Source of the DNA: Fennellomyces sp. T-0311
Taxonomy: Eukaryota; Mucoromycota; Mucoromycetes; Mucorales; Lichtheimiaceae
DNA length: 64,000 nucleotides
Reading direction: 5' to 3'
Assembly: GCA_025266875.1 (NCBI GenBank)
Contig: JALLLT010000036.1
Location: 390,025 to 454,024, forward strand
Of the stretch, positions 1 through 11,639 are shown one piece after another; the stretch's first letter is position 1; every line of letters starts with the position of its first letter. Made by a program: the position numbers and the translations under genes. Below the pieces are notes generated by a model, which was not told where the DNA came from, searched no databases, and worked only from the letters and a program-made list of their open reading frames with translations.

Positions 1-1729
1 CCCGAGACGAATCGGATACAACAGAGTCGGAATCGTGCAGATGGTGATCGCCCCCTGTAATGCTGTCCCAGAACTTGGGTCCGCCATGGCTATTATTATT
101 ATGGTTGGTGTTATTGTTATTGTTGTTGCCTTCAATGCTGCTGATCTTTTTTTATATATAAACACCTATAAGCTCACTCTGTCTCCTTTTTTTTCCACAT
201 TTTTTTTGTTGCAGACTTTTTTTACCTGCTCAAGTGTTGCATAAGTCAGCCGGAGTACGTCCACAAGGCCACAAATATTTCGATCCTCATCCAGAACTGG
301 CAGGTTGAGATAATGACCATCTAGCACATAAGCATGAGTGTTCTCCGCTCTCTCGGGCTTCCTTTTATCCCGCATCCACTATACCATGCATCTTTTTAAG
401 TGCCTCCAATATGCTGGTGGATGTCGTTGCAACGTCGGGATGAGGCGTCATGACACGGACCACCGAACAGTTGTCGGGCACAAGTCCCGCTGCAATCACA
501 CGAAGAACAATATCCTTTGACTGGTTCCGGTTTAGCCAAACTCCCCGCGCGACCAAAACAACAAACAATAACTTACCGTGAAAATGCCAGCCAGCCCACC
601 ATGGTCCATGACAAGCACAGCCGTCGTGCGATACTCTTTCATCAGTTTAGCCACATCCCGAACAGCCGCCTTTACAGGAACTTGGACAACCGGGTGATCA
701 TCATCCAACACTGTGGTAAGGTCCGGGCATGACATTTTGTCTCTTAAAGCGTCCATATACTGCACAAACTGGGCGGGGCTGTTCTTGGCCCACTCTCGCT
801 CAACACCTTCCAATGCATCATACAATTTGCGCGATGATTCGTATGCACGCTCCATCTTGTTCAGAGCTTCATACAGGCATTTGGTTATATCCAGCAGGCC
901 AAAGATGTCCCCCTCTTCGTTGCATACAGGCTGCATATGTATTATTGGTAAACAGACATGCAACATGTGCTTGCACCCATTTTTTTTCTTACCAGATGCC
1001 TGAAGCCGCGCGAAACCATCAAATTCAAGGCGTCTTGCGCGGATGTATCGGCCGTAACACACATTGGTCCGCGCGTCATGATCTCAGATACCGTTGTTGA
1101 TCTGCCCTTATTAGATCATGGGGGTCCAAAGGAGAAAACGAAAATAGGGAGTTTTCTCTTACCTCGTATCGAGATGATTTGCCACCACGCGATACGCCAG
1201 ATCTTTCGCCTAAATGAATTAAAAAAAAACAGTATCAAAAACGATGAGCGCCACCCACTGTTGATCAAAGCTATACCGTAAATATACCGCTCAAATGCTC
1301 TTCATCGTCGACAACCAATACACAGTCGCTTCGTTTGGCTGCCATTAGCTGTGCAGCTTCTATCACCAGAATGCTTTCCTTCATCGTCAGCGCCTGTGAC
1401 GGACGTAAAGCCGAAACAGTGCCTGCGATTTTTTTCGTTTGTCGGACTCGTGTTCCTGTGCCTCGTTTCTTTGATAGCTCCTGTTCGATCTTTTTACGGA
1501 TAGCCTATGCTGCTTTATCAGAAAGCCTATCCCTTTATTATCGTTTTGGCGAAAGAGTGAAATATAAAAAAAAAACCTCGTCTCTTTTTGATTGGCGCTG
1601 TCGACTGCTGACGGACAGTGTGTCCATGTCGTGCATTGTGGTGGTCATTGACGTGGTGCTGCTCATGGATGGCACCATCTTTGCCGATGATCGTCGTCCC
1701 GTTTGTGTACTACTTGATATGAAAGACAT
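1..1729 (-). CDS. CBS-domain protein, Mug70-like (3' part outside window)
   Basis: Multi-exon gene read leftwards from an ATG at 1729 and cut by the window edge. Exon 1 (about 1729-1580) encodes a Ser/Thr-rich, low-complexity N-terminus. Later exons encode four CBS-like modules: segments near 1430-1280, 1110-1000, 720-580 and 540-230 each end in the pattern of a paired hydrophobic strand followed by L-x-G-I/L-F/V-T/D. Introns are visible, for example one with its donor at 224-225 just after a Leu-Glu-Gln. The last exon seen contains an Asn-rich stretch followed by G-P-K-F-W-D-S, typical of the region before the C-terminal PB1 domain in fungal CBS/PB1 proteins such as fission yeast Mug70. CBS pairs bind adenine nucleotides and act as regulatory modules; the partner here is unknown. 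The PB1 domain, if present, lies off the edge. The family call is good; the exact exon ends are approximate. Confidence 0.8.
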
Positions 1730-4420
1730 GAAGAAGGAAAAGTAAAGGAAGGAAAAGGCGGGTCAGGAGGCAGGGCGTTTGCTTCTTAGTTGCCAAGCGA
1801 CCACCCTAAAAATAACAATGTGTTATTGTATTCCCCACTGCATGCTACATGCTTGCTGTTGTTGTTTGCTTATCATAAAGCAGATACGCAGTAGTACCGG
1901 CAATAACTGTCTCAGGTTGACCGTTGATGGCCACACAATGTTGAATGTTGAAATGATTCGTTAAAAAGCCTTTTAAAATTATCAAAGCTTACATTTGTCG
2001 TGCTCTTGTAAAAGCTAGTCAGCCGCTAACGTAAAAGCACATAGAGTGATCATAGCGATATGCAGTCGCCTGCAGCATATATTCTGCGCGCACAGAATAA
2101 AAGGATGATTTCAAAGCCTTGACTTTATGCACGCAGCACTTTACTGTTATAAGGAATCCCCACCTGTTGGTCAGGTTGAAAAAGCATGCCCATGCGTTGT
2201 TGTTAATTACATACTAGTGAATTATATATACGCTTTGCCCGCCCAACGTAGCTATTATATGCAATACGCCAATGTCGATTATAGCGTGAAAAGCCAACAT
2301 AAACGTATCATAAGATTCATCCAGGCGGAGGGTGGTTGCGCAAAGAGTTCTTTTTCGCTTTAATATCTCTTGGTAGAGCAAGGATACGGCGTATTTTTCT
2401 GTTAGTCGAACGTAAAATGCTATGGATAAGCAAGGTAATATTTTAACTTTCAACTGCCTTACGCCGCGTGTTCGTGCATCTTCTCAATTGATGAGCGGTG
2501 GATGTTCGTACGTACTTTGGCGTTGGTTTTTCCCATTTTCTCGACAGAAATGCTTGACGATTGATCAGTCTCCAGCCCATGTTAAATTAAATTATGTACA
2601 AAAAAGTATTAAATAAAGTTATCACTTTAATCTGCCAGTAAACGCGAATTATTGTTTAACTGTGAACGTTAGCTTCCTCTCGAGTTTAGGATAGGCAAAA
2701 CTTGATACAGCGATGCATATTATTTACAAAGCAAGTCCCAATACAGCAGCAGGCAGTAACCATCATTGTCTTGTCTAACGGCGGGCATAATCTTGATATG
2801 GTTATCATCTTCATCTTCAGGGTACGGCAGAGATAAAAAGTCAAGCTCTGAGAGGATGATACGTTTCTTGCAACTTGTATTCGTAAGTGACAGTTCGATC
2901 AATTCAATGGACATAGGCTTAGCGTAGTATTAGTCCATATGGCGAAATCTTCTCTGACAATGCGTAGTTAATGAGTAGAACGTAAACCTACATAATTACT
3001 AGCTGCTCTATCATAGTTAAGAGCGTCTTGCTCTTCTTTACGGATATAAGAGGATTACGGTCGTGTGGACTCGGGGCGGTGATGTAGTACCAGCAGTTTC
3101 CTCATAACAATCAGAGGACTCTGAGTATTGATACTCTCTTTGCTCGGTCGAAACAGGAATACAGTTGCACGTTAAGTGTGGGAATCTCCTATTAACTTTA
3201 CAGTAAATAGTAGATCGGCCGAAGTATGCTCGTTAGTAAGCAAGCGTGTGCCATGGGAACCAATCGCACCAATCCAGGAAGGTAGTAATTCACCTTCTTG
3301 CCGCCATAGGTAAGGAGACCATAAAAGTGAAGCATCACGTCAAGTAGGGGCAAATTGTAGTCAAAGGAGAAATGTTGAGTTACTTCAGGGAACGTATTGG
3401 CAAAGACAGAGATTCAATCGTGTAGTTTCCTGCTGGTGCGCCGACTTGCATGCCATAAAACCTGTGCTGAGAGGTAACTTTTGTTGGCTTGGTGCAAATG
3501 TCGAAGAGAAACAGAAATCCAGGCGCATAGACATACACAGTATAATCACCCGAGACTTGATCGCACAGGTACAACTAAAGATGCATGTCCCGGCCGACAA
3601 AAAGTAATCTTTTGGACAAAAGTGTTCTTTAAATGTCCATAGGCATTTGTTTCACTCTGATGTTGGGATTGTCCCTAGATCGACCCATCTGCGCTTTGGG
3701 CGGAATACTTGTTATTAAACGGCGCCGATCGTTAACGCTAGTCAATTCTGGGATGAATATAACCATGGATCGCTATAAGTTTTGTGCATCTCTTGTACTT
3801 CGCTCAATTTTTCGTCCGGATTATCTTGATCGATGCATTTCTGGTCGTACCCAATATATCGAACGCTAAAGTCCGGACATATCTGCTGAATGAGGTCCTC
3901 AAACTTGACCGATCGTGTCTTTGCAGGGACAAAAATTGCACGTCTTCCTCTGGTCTTGGATCGTAATCTCTATTTTTCCTCCGATAATATATAATCTTTC
4001 TGCTTGCTGCCGTCGGTCCGGGTATATTTTTCGCTACCGTTGCCTTGACAAATGTCACCAAAGTGATTCCAAGAATAGAATAACGTGTAATATGGCTCTT
4101 GCACATTGGATCTGCGAACTTTCTCCATATCGCTTGTGCGAACGAGCCACGTGGGCTTAAATTCCGGGATTACAATTGGACCTCAGCGTGGATGCTATGG
4201 TGTAAAGTGAGTAGCTGGACCAAAAGATGGGTCATTGCAAGATCCAAAGAAAGAATATATAAAACGTTAAAGTGTTTAGAATGTGATGTACATTTTATAA
4301 TTACAGCTTGTTAGCCTATAAATAGGCTCTTTTAGCATAGCGTGTCTCTGCCACATTTTATATTGCGAGCACCGATATATATTTTGTAATATATGAAATA
4401 TATCATACGCTATATATCCA
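1730..4420. other. Gene-poor spacer with decayed coding fragments
   Basis: No gene recognised. On the minus strand several open stretches read like protein but change frame repeatedly: about 4100-3800, 3960-3780, 3575-3380, 3420-3220 and 2914-2720. They include acidic, Tyr/Phe-rich segments without recognisable motifs. They may be remains of one degenerate gene; the family is not identified. The interval is AT-rich, with no terminal repeats that I could see. Confidence 0.4.
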
Positions 4421-4429
4421 AAGTGGAAA

Positions 4430-4870
4430 TTCAATGAGAAAAATCGTATTCTCCCTGAATTTTCAGTCGGTAGTAAGATCATGATTCTCAACATCAACAG
4501 GAAATCGAAAACCGACGCCCGTTACGAAGGACCTTTAAACGTACATGGCAGACGATCTGGTAAAAGTGGACCATATGTCCTTACAGACGAAACTGGAGCG
4601 CTATTGGCTCGTGATATTCCACCTTCCCACATTAAGCTCATCTCACAAGGAACGGTAGCTTCAGGCGAGGGCTTCTATGAGATTCAAAGCATCGTGGATC
4701 ACAAGAGTGAGAACGGTCAGTATAGGTATAAAGTGCGCTGGAAAGGTTACTCTCCTGAGGATGACACTTGAAAACCTCCGATCACTTTAACGACGAAGCG
4801 CTGATTGAAAAAATGCTGACAACGTCGCATCCTAGATCGACAGAATCTCAAACGAGGTGGTACACCACTT
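4430..4870 (+). mobile_element. Ty3/gypsy chromovirus relic: integrase C-terminus plus chromodomain
   Basis: The reading frame from about 4450 encodes the end of an integrase: a V-G-S-K-I-M-I-L-N segment, then D-A-R-Y-E-G-P, then L-T-D-E-T-G-A and I-P-P-S-H-I-K-L-I-S, the usual tail of fungal chromovirus Pol. A chromodomain follows (Y-E-I-Q-S-I-V-D-H, then Y-R-Y-K-V-R-W-K-G-Y-S-P-E-D-D-T). The Trp codon expected next is a TGA at 4769-4771, and a shifted frame continues with residues fitting the rest of the chromodomain. Everything upstream (gag, protease, RT, RNase H) is missing. Chromodomains direct integration to modified histones. This is a dead 5'-truncated fragment. Confidence 0.82.
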
Positions 4871-5516
4871 CGTCGCTCTAATCGCACAACCAAACGCAGA
4901 CGCACATAGGTCTTCTATTCTCAACACTTTTTCTCCCATTGGGTTTTACATTTAAGTTTCCAGATGGCACCTATACCGCATGTACACTTTATCTTATTCA
5001 ACCGGTTGCTTGAACCTGGTGGGGGGGGGCAATATTGTGTTCACAACATGATCATGACTTGTGCATCATTTACCCTTGTTTGCTTATTGACAACTGGTTA
5101 CCGATCTACAGCCACATCCCTGTTCTTGACGTGCGTTCATCGTAATAACCTTGCGTATCTTAGTGAAACCCACATCACCATGGTTACCACAGCGGCTTAT
5201 GTGCCTTATAACTATGTCAATGATCCAACCCTTCGAGAATAAGCTTTTATTATTTAAAGTGATGATTCCATATACAAAATAAATTAGTTATTACTTGAGT
5301 CTCGTCGCTTATCTTACTCTTTTAATTGTTGAATATCACACTATACTTCCTTTTATAACAACCTGTCCCCCCTACCTCCTGCCTTGAATCAATCAAATGC
5401 CTTTTGTGGTTTGGAAAACCATTGTGACAGGGTAGCATAATGAAAAAACAATAGTCACATAACAGGTATATGACACATGACGGTATATACAACGTTCGGA
5501 AGACAAGCATCTTCAA
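4871..5516. other. Spacer downstream of chromovirus relic
   Basis: No gene recognised. A G-run at about 5021-5030 (a GGT followed by ten G) about 150 bp after the chromodomain could be a degenerate polypurine tract before a lost 3' LTR. No paired LTR is visible. Confidence 0.3.
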
Positions 5517-7893
5517 TCAAGCTTGCTGTATTGAGATTGTTGCCTACAGCAACGTTAACGGTGGATGCTCTCAAAAAACCAAACACATATATACATACCT
5601 CTACGGTTTCAAGTACTTCGACAGCATCTTCCAGCAAAGGCAAGCCGCTTGTCCGTTTGATAAGATCAAAGGCTCCGATCTGGACAAAGCCATACACCGC
5701 CTCGTGTTTGAGGAACATTGTGTATGCCGTGCACTCCCAACCTGCCCAGTCATATTAGGTTTCCACCTCCACCTCATTTAATACCCGTGGAGCTTACCAT
5801 CGACAAGTAGCCCGCAAACCTCGCCCTCCGAGACACCATGCTCAACAAGATTTGTTACCATACACTTCATCTCCTGCGCAACCTTGAAAAAGTCATCGCT
5901 TTTCTGATTCCTCTGTGGTGCCTTGGCTTTGATCACAAAGACATTCATGACCTGGCCTCGATTTCCAATGACTGACGAAACATAGTCAGGGATCAGAGAT
6001 GCATTGTCGTCGAGTAGTGTCAAATTCACGTTCATCATCTGCTTATTCGTCCTATACTTCCATCATAAGTCATGGATCCATCATACCAGAGATTGTATAC
6101 ATTCTGCTTACCATTCATACGTCAAAAGCTCATTGCTGCCAAATATGATATCAATCATATCCGTGAGATGGTTTTGAATGAATGTTCCTTCGACCATTCG
6201 ATCCGCTTCCCATGCGATGAATCTTGGTGCACTACATAAATGTATGAGCATCGCCATACAATTCAAGCACGTTGCTGTGTACTTACATCCTATATGTGAT
6301 GTCCGCCAAATTTATGGCCACCTCGTTTTCGGTCTCGATTGCTTGGCTTAGCAGACGTGATCCAGCCTTTCTAATTGATAAATTGCTCCTTTCATCGCCA
6401 TCGATCGCCTAAACCATTTGTTAGTCTTCCACACAAGCATGCGATAAAAGTAACGTTACCATCCGATACGCTTCCAGCCATGTAAGTATTATTGCTGGAG
6501 TTCTGGTTTTAGGATGAAGACCAAGACCTTTCATTATAGACTTGTGTGTTGCGCGGCCCAAGTCTCTGGCCATTGATTCTTCGTAACGATCACAAAAGAA
6601 AAAGATAAAGTTGGCAACGTTAGTAAGTTGATGGTGAGTACTGCTATGGTAATAAAGATTTGGGCACTAAGTGACAGTCTTTCATTTGTCGTTAATCGCT
6701 CCATTTTGCCAGCGTTTCGCATCATTTCTTCTCGCTTTTCCATTAACATTTCTGAGATATCCACTCCATCCACTGTCCACTAAACCTTTGTTAGCATAAC
6801 TTGTCAGAAAAGATCCTTTTACACATACTCTTGCATTGTCTAGCTTCAACTCCGAGCTCCTATGGCCGCCATACTTCAACGGGTTCCGTTTCCTTCTTTT
6901 TGGCTTTTCGATATCACTTTCGGTCGGACGCTACCGAAAGTGAATCAGCTCGTCAGTGGAAGTATGGCCAAGAAATGACTCCACTGTATCTTTTAACCGG
7001 TGGTGTCACTGAATATTCAGGCGGATGATGGAACTTTGGCAGAGAGTGATAGATTCAGAGACCAACCAGCCGTATCTTACGCCAGCGTACTTTGCAAGCA
7101 TGGAAGAGGAGCTGCACACATTCAACCTTCCTCCCGGCTAGGAAATATCGAAGCGTAAGGTTGATCAGTGCTGTGTACATATGACAGCAGCTGAATGACG
7201 CGTGTGGACCTTGGCCTTCAGTCTGTCATGGGATTAATAAAAGAGTATTTACTAGTTTTTTAATACACAACTTACCTGAAGCTGGAGGCTTGGGAGTGAG
7301 TTGCTTGGAGACTGGCTGCGATCGCTGCCGTCACTGCATTCCGAGGTTTTGCCTACAGCGCAAAAAATGAGCATTGATAATAAGCAATATTGTTAGTTAC
7401 TTACATCCTGGATTCTTGATTTTATTGCTTCGGTAGAAATTGATGTTTTAAGCTTGTCCCAGAATTCCGTAACTGCATTGTTCCGGTGTCGCGTCTATTC
7501 AATTCTGTTACTACTACGCTTTCACGAACGAGAATCTAACCTTGAAATCACGTTCCAGTTGTTTGAGCCGGTCAACAATGACTGCATCCTCACAATTGGC
7601 TTCCAGAATCTGAAGCTCTTTTGAAAATTGGCGGTGCGCGGAATCTTTCGAGACGTCCGGCTTTTTTTCAACTAAAGCAATATCGTAATTTAACAAGCTC
7701 CATGTTTCAAGGTCGTTTTCCGCCCAGTAGTACCACAGTGGCGGCACATTCTGCTGTTGAAGAACTGCAGTAGTCGCCGTCGTTCCTCGCGATATCTGGG
7801 TTCGGAGTTGTGAGCCTTATGCAGTTGCGCTTGCAGGGAGTTATACCTGCTCACCATCAGAAGCTGCATGGGATCAAAGGATTTAGTATCCAT
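5517..7893 (-). CDS. PD-(D/E)XK-like family protein, copy 1 (multi-exon, probably decaying)
   Basis: About ten exons on the minus strand. Reading from the 3' end, 5517-5543, 5599-5741, 5798-6051, 6112-6231, 6287-6408, 6460-6578, 6668-6779 and 6829-6930 join in consistent phase; further exons lie near 7276-7352, 7395-7490, 7515-7740 and 7740-7893. The product has an N-terminal helical region, a basic K-P-K-R-R-K-R motif (likely nuclear signal) and a C-terminal domain of about 200 residues shared with the proteins at 49366-50792 and 22440-22805. In that domain an I-P-D-Y segment is followed by V-F-V-I-K-A-K-A-P, where the sister copy has E-V-K. The pattern suggests a PD-(D/E)XK nuclease fold with the acidic residue replaced here. 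The first exon needs a one-base shift near 7760. The donor at 6667 (GTGCCC) and the junction near 7390 are weak. The name of the family is not known to me. Confidence 0.62.
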
Positions 7894-9000
7894 AGTCGCC
7901 ACAATTCGATGTGCGCTTCAGTGTCTCGCTTCTACAAAAGAAGGCTTATATCTAAATGCCGCAGAAAGAGGCTAAAGATGTATTTTTCCTACGGAAAGGT
8001 TGGAAACGGTCCCAGATCGTTGTAAGTGGAAGATCCATCTGTAAGATCGGGTTTGTTAGTTTGTCCTTGTAGGGATCTATAAGGAAAGATCCCGCCATGT
8101 GAGCCAGGAATAAAGGATACAACAATTTAAAAATCTACCTATTCCTCTTAAGAGCTCTGATAAAGCGAAATACGAAAAAACTTCAAATAACCCAATATGT
8201 TACGAAGGACCTCCAGTTTCAAAATACGACAAGCTCTCGTGACTTCCACACGAGTCGAACTAATTTACAACATAGAAATACGTACAATGAGCATACAGAT
8301 AGGATAAGAAAGCTAACTAGACACTCACAGGCTGAGTTCTCCCTGTCGCGCTCTGGGAAGAAAGATCGACTTTTATTTTTCTCTCTTGGTAAAAATATAT
8401 AATGATAGTACTGATGGTTACATAGATATTAAACGGGGATATTCATATGGTGTTACTACTGACCATCTTTGGTGCTGGGGGTTCCTACTAAGCTAATATT
8501 TCCAGGTCGTTGCGGTACTACAATTTCATCTTATCCCCTAACACATTCAAGAACTTCGTGCGCCGCGCCTCCGGAAGAATTTGATACGATAATGACATCA
8601 CTTACATTTGTGCTTATGATAAAAAAAAAAGCCAAAGCTACAACCTATTCATCAACATCCCAATCGTCTAATCTAATAACGTGTCTCAATACTCAAATCC
8701 GCACCGCAAAAAGATGTTTATCCAGTGCACTAACTAACATTAAAATATATAGCTCGCTTTAGCCTGTGTACAGGGATCATAAACACACCCATACTCAAGG
8801 CTTGAATAGTAAATATAAGAAACATTGATTTCGTAGTGATCACGAAAAAAGATACAATGGGGAAAGTATTGGTACAACAAATTCAACTGACACCCACGCC
8901 CACTCCGGGCACGAACGCATCAATGCCTTGGGAATTTCTCAGGGTTCTAGCGGATACTCGTCATCAATGTAGACAGTCAAACTGAATTACTCAGTGTCGA
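7894..9000. other. Spacer, no gene recognised
   Basis: AT-rich. Short open frames near 8470-8760 have no recognisable motif and look fortuitous. Confidence 0.4.
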
Positions 9001-9003
9001 GTG

Positions 9004-10345
9004 AGGTGGGCTAAATGCGCCCCACTCTCCTGCACCTCATTCAGCACTTGTGACGTAGACAGCAGTTTCTTGCCAAGGCGCACCCTCAGCCCATACCCCT
9101 TCACCTTCCACTATGGAATTTGATTTGGCACGCCAATCCGACCAGTGAGAATCCAACGAAGCCATAATTAAATGTGTCATGCCAAATCGACCCGTAAGAA
9201 TCCAACAGAGCAATAATCGACACGGTAAGTCGACATGTGAGAATTTAGTAAAGCAGTATTCACAAGTCGATAGCGCTTGAATTTGCCGCGAGTGGAAAAA
9301 TGAATAAAGATATATTATACACCACTTCATGATAATTCCGTGAAAGTATCTGCACAACAGTTCACAAGAAGATAAAAGGGTAGTCCTGAGCATCACTATT
9401 AAGCTTTCTCCTTTTTTTATACTCAAATTTTCCAATGTCATCCTAATCTCAAAACACGCCATCTATCAATATCGGTGATCGCTTTCTGGCAACGGAAGAT
9501 GTTTGTACTGCAATCAGAAAATATATACAAGCCGTCGGCGTGTCCGCCATTACCATCAGAAGTGATATTGGCGAGCTTGAGATGGGCAGTAAGCACTCAC
9601 GTAAATCTCACAATACCTCTGTCCGTCCTGATGCGGTTACTGCCAACTGTGGTCAACAGTGGCGGTAAACCACAAAAAGAAGAGTCGAAGAAGACTAGAA
9701 AGCGGGATTCGCGGCGCAGTGGGTGCCTGTTCTATGTCAAGGTAGTAAGTAATTCGAGAAAGCCGAGAATGGGAGACTGTTCTAATCGTGGACGAACATA
9801 ACCACCGTATGGCACTGAATAAATTCTCGTATCCTATGAACCGACGTTTGAACCATTCACAACGCGAACACGCTGTGAAACTGACCAAGGCACATGCTTC
9901 AAATGCCCTAATCAGTAGTGCTTTAACGGCACTTGGTGCAGGACCGATTCCAAAGGACATAACTTACGCCGAGTCGTTTTCAACAATGATCCCGAACACC
10001 AGATGTTCCACTTGGTCAATGACCTCGAAGCAAATAGTAATCCGGTCAGGTTTCGGGTAAACGCCGATGAACAAGGAGGGTGTATCGACCCTTCGCTCCC
10101 TCGTTTTCTTTCCCATACAATGATGCGATCAACCTGGCATGAAAGTTCTCAGATGTTGTTTGTCTTGACGCAACATATAACACAAGCAAGCACAAGTTGC
10201 GAACATCAGTTATCCCAAACTGAAGACATTCTTCATAACTGGCTGTTGGATGTTAAACGAAGACAAGTCCACCTATGAATGGTTCGCCAATTATCTGAAA
10301 TCTGTGATCTAGCCAGCGAAAGAGCGGATAATGTCGGAAATGCGA
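9004..10345 (+). mobile_element. Degenerate, 3'-truncated MULE copy
   Basis: The left end (about 9004-9330) matches the terminal repeat of the intact MULE at 50995-56858: the G-G-C-T-A-A-A-T-G-C start, the C-A-C-T-T-G-T-G-A-C-G-T-A-G-A-C-A-G block, and three to four diverged copies of its GAATTC-type sub-repeats, here mostly GAATCC. Transposase remnants follow on the plus strand from about 9465: an I-G-D-R-F-L-A-T-E-D-V segment, S-D-I-G-E-L, and from 9795 the strongly conserved N-K-F-S-Y-P-M-N-R-R-L-N-H-S-Q-R-E-H-A-V block. Frames shift repeatedly, and a TAG interrupts the equivalent of the E-W-F-A-N-C-L-K-S-V-V-W segment near 10312. Similarity stops near 10345, so the catalytic C-terminal half, SWIM finger, OTU domain and right terminal repeat are absent. 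Confidence 0.85.
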
Positions 10346-10855
10346 GTGGAGAGTAGGAGCACGACCCAATAAGAGATAGCTAGGAACAAGACGGAGACAA
10401 GTGTACTAATCTACTAAGGGATAATACAACTACTAACCAATCAACGAGGATGCAAAGAATCCACGAGAATGGATCGAGCGGCAAGATAGAACAAGATAAG
10501 AACAAGACTAGGCTAGAAGGTGGGTGCTGGGTGCTTTCCACTACGCATTGACCAAATGAATGGTTACCGATGGCAGGGCCGGACAAGGACAAGGCTAGGA
10601 TAAAGATGAATCCTAGACGATGGTCAATACAAGGATAAGATAGGTAGGATAATGTGACAAGATAAACTGATGCCTTTATTGCTTTTATCCTTATCCGATA
10701 TATATACCCAATGTTCTCAAAAATAGTAAATACAACGATGGAGTTAATGACAATGGAATACAATATCGGTAAGATGAGCAATAATGCGGGGTAATATTGA
10801 TGAAGAAAGGGGAAGGAGTGACAACGACGCATAATGTTACTATGACCTAATCGTC
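10346..10855. other. Purine-rich spacer of unknown origin
   Basis: The plus strand is rich in A and G with many AGGATAAGA-like words. A 150-codon open frame on the minus strand (10380-10832) is only the hydrophobic translation of this bias. It may be part of a mobile element between the MULE and LINE relics, but no LTR or terminal repeat is evident. Confidence 0.3.
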
Positions 10856-10924
10856 ATGACAAAAACAGTAGCATGTACTGTACATCTTTTTGGATGTTAT
10901 TGTTTTGCCTGCCGTCTCCGTCCT

Positions 10925-11475
10925 TATTGGCGGGAACTGCAGAATACTGTATCAACCCCAGCCACCATCACCACGGAGATAGCTCCAAAGTTGTGGAAAC
11001 TTTTCTGGCGCACCACCATCCCACATGGCATTCGCACTCCTTGGTGGCGTCTTCTTCTGGACTGGCTCTCCAACAAGGCTCAACTCCACCGGATAATGGC
11101 AACAAAACATCCTACGGATATATGCCCGCTCTGTGCAACGGAAGTTCAAACCTTGCGACACTTTGCTATGGATTGCTCCCTCAAGACAACATTTTGGATT
11201 TATGCCCTTCTTATTATTGGTGCTCCGCACCAGATTTCCATTACAGACATTTGGGATGCTCTAAATATGCGACCGATGCTTTCTGCGTGCTGAATCTACC
11301 GGCAAGTGGACTTGTTTTTCAGACAATCTGGAGTATGCACTAGCGGAGTGTCATGGAAGGCTCCCCTTGGAATCTCACGGTAGCAACTGCACATCTGCAT
11401 GATTTGGTCGCTAGATATCCTTCCCTCATCCCTCCGTTGCTGATATTAATTTGGGAGCTTAAGCCCCCAAAATAA
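10925..11475 (+). mobile_element. 5'-truncated LINE relic (zf-RVT C-terminal region)
   Basis: The plus-strand frame ending at 11293 encodes P-K-L-W-K-L-F-W-R, then P-H-G-I-R-T-P-W-W-R-L-L, then a C-P-L-C...L-R-H-F...D-C zinc-binding segment. This is the layout of the reverse-transcriptase zinc-binding domain (zf-RVT) at the C-terminus of LINE ORF2 proteins. After a frame change, 11352-11472 reads on as a proline-containing tail ending in P-P-K-stop, followed by an AAATAAAG-like signal. The reverse transcriptase and endonuclease domains are missing, as expected for 5' truncation during target-primed integration. Confidence 0.7.
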
Positions 11476-11639
11476 AGAAACACATAATACATATTTTGCC
11501 GTGTGTCTGAATGAGTTTGAATTTTTTATCCGACAATTAATTACGCCGAATGTGCTTGGTTATTCCTTGTCTTCCTTTTACTTCTCGAAAATGTCTTATG
11601 ATCCTGCTACTTCTTCGTGAACCAATGTTCCAGCCCATT

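Noticed and set aside
10380..10832. 150-codon hydrophobic minus-strand frame
   Set aside because: Composition follows the purine-rich plus strand. There is no membrane-protein family, start context or splice structure.
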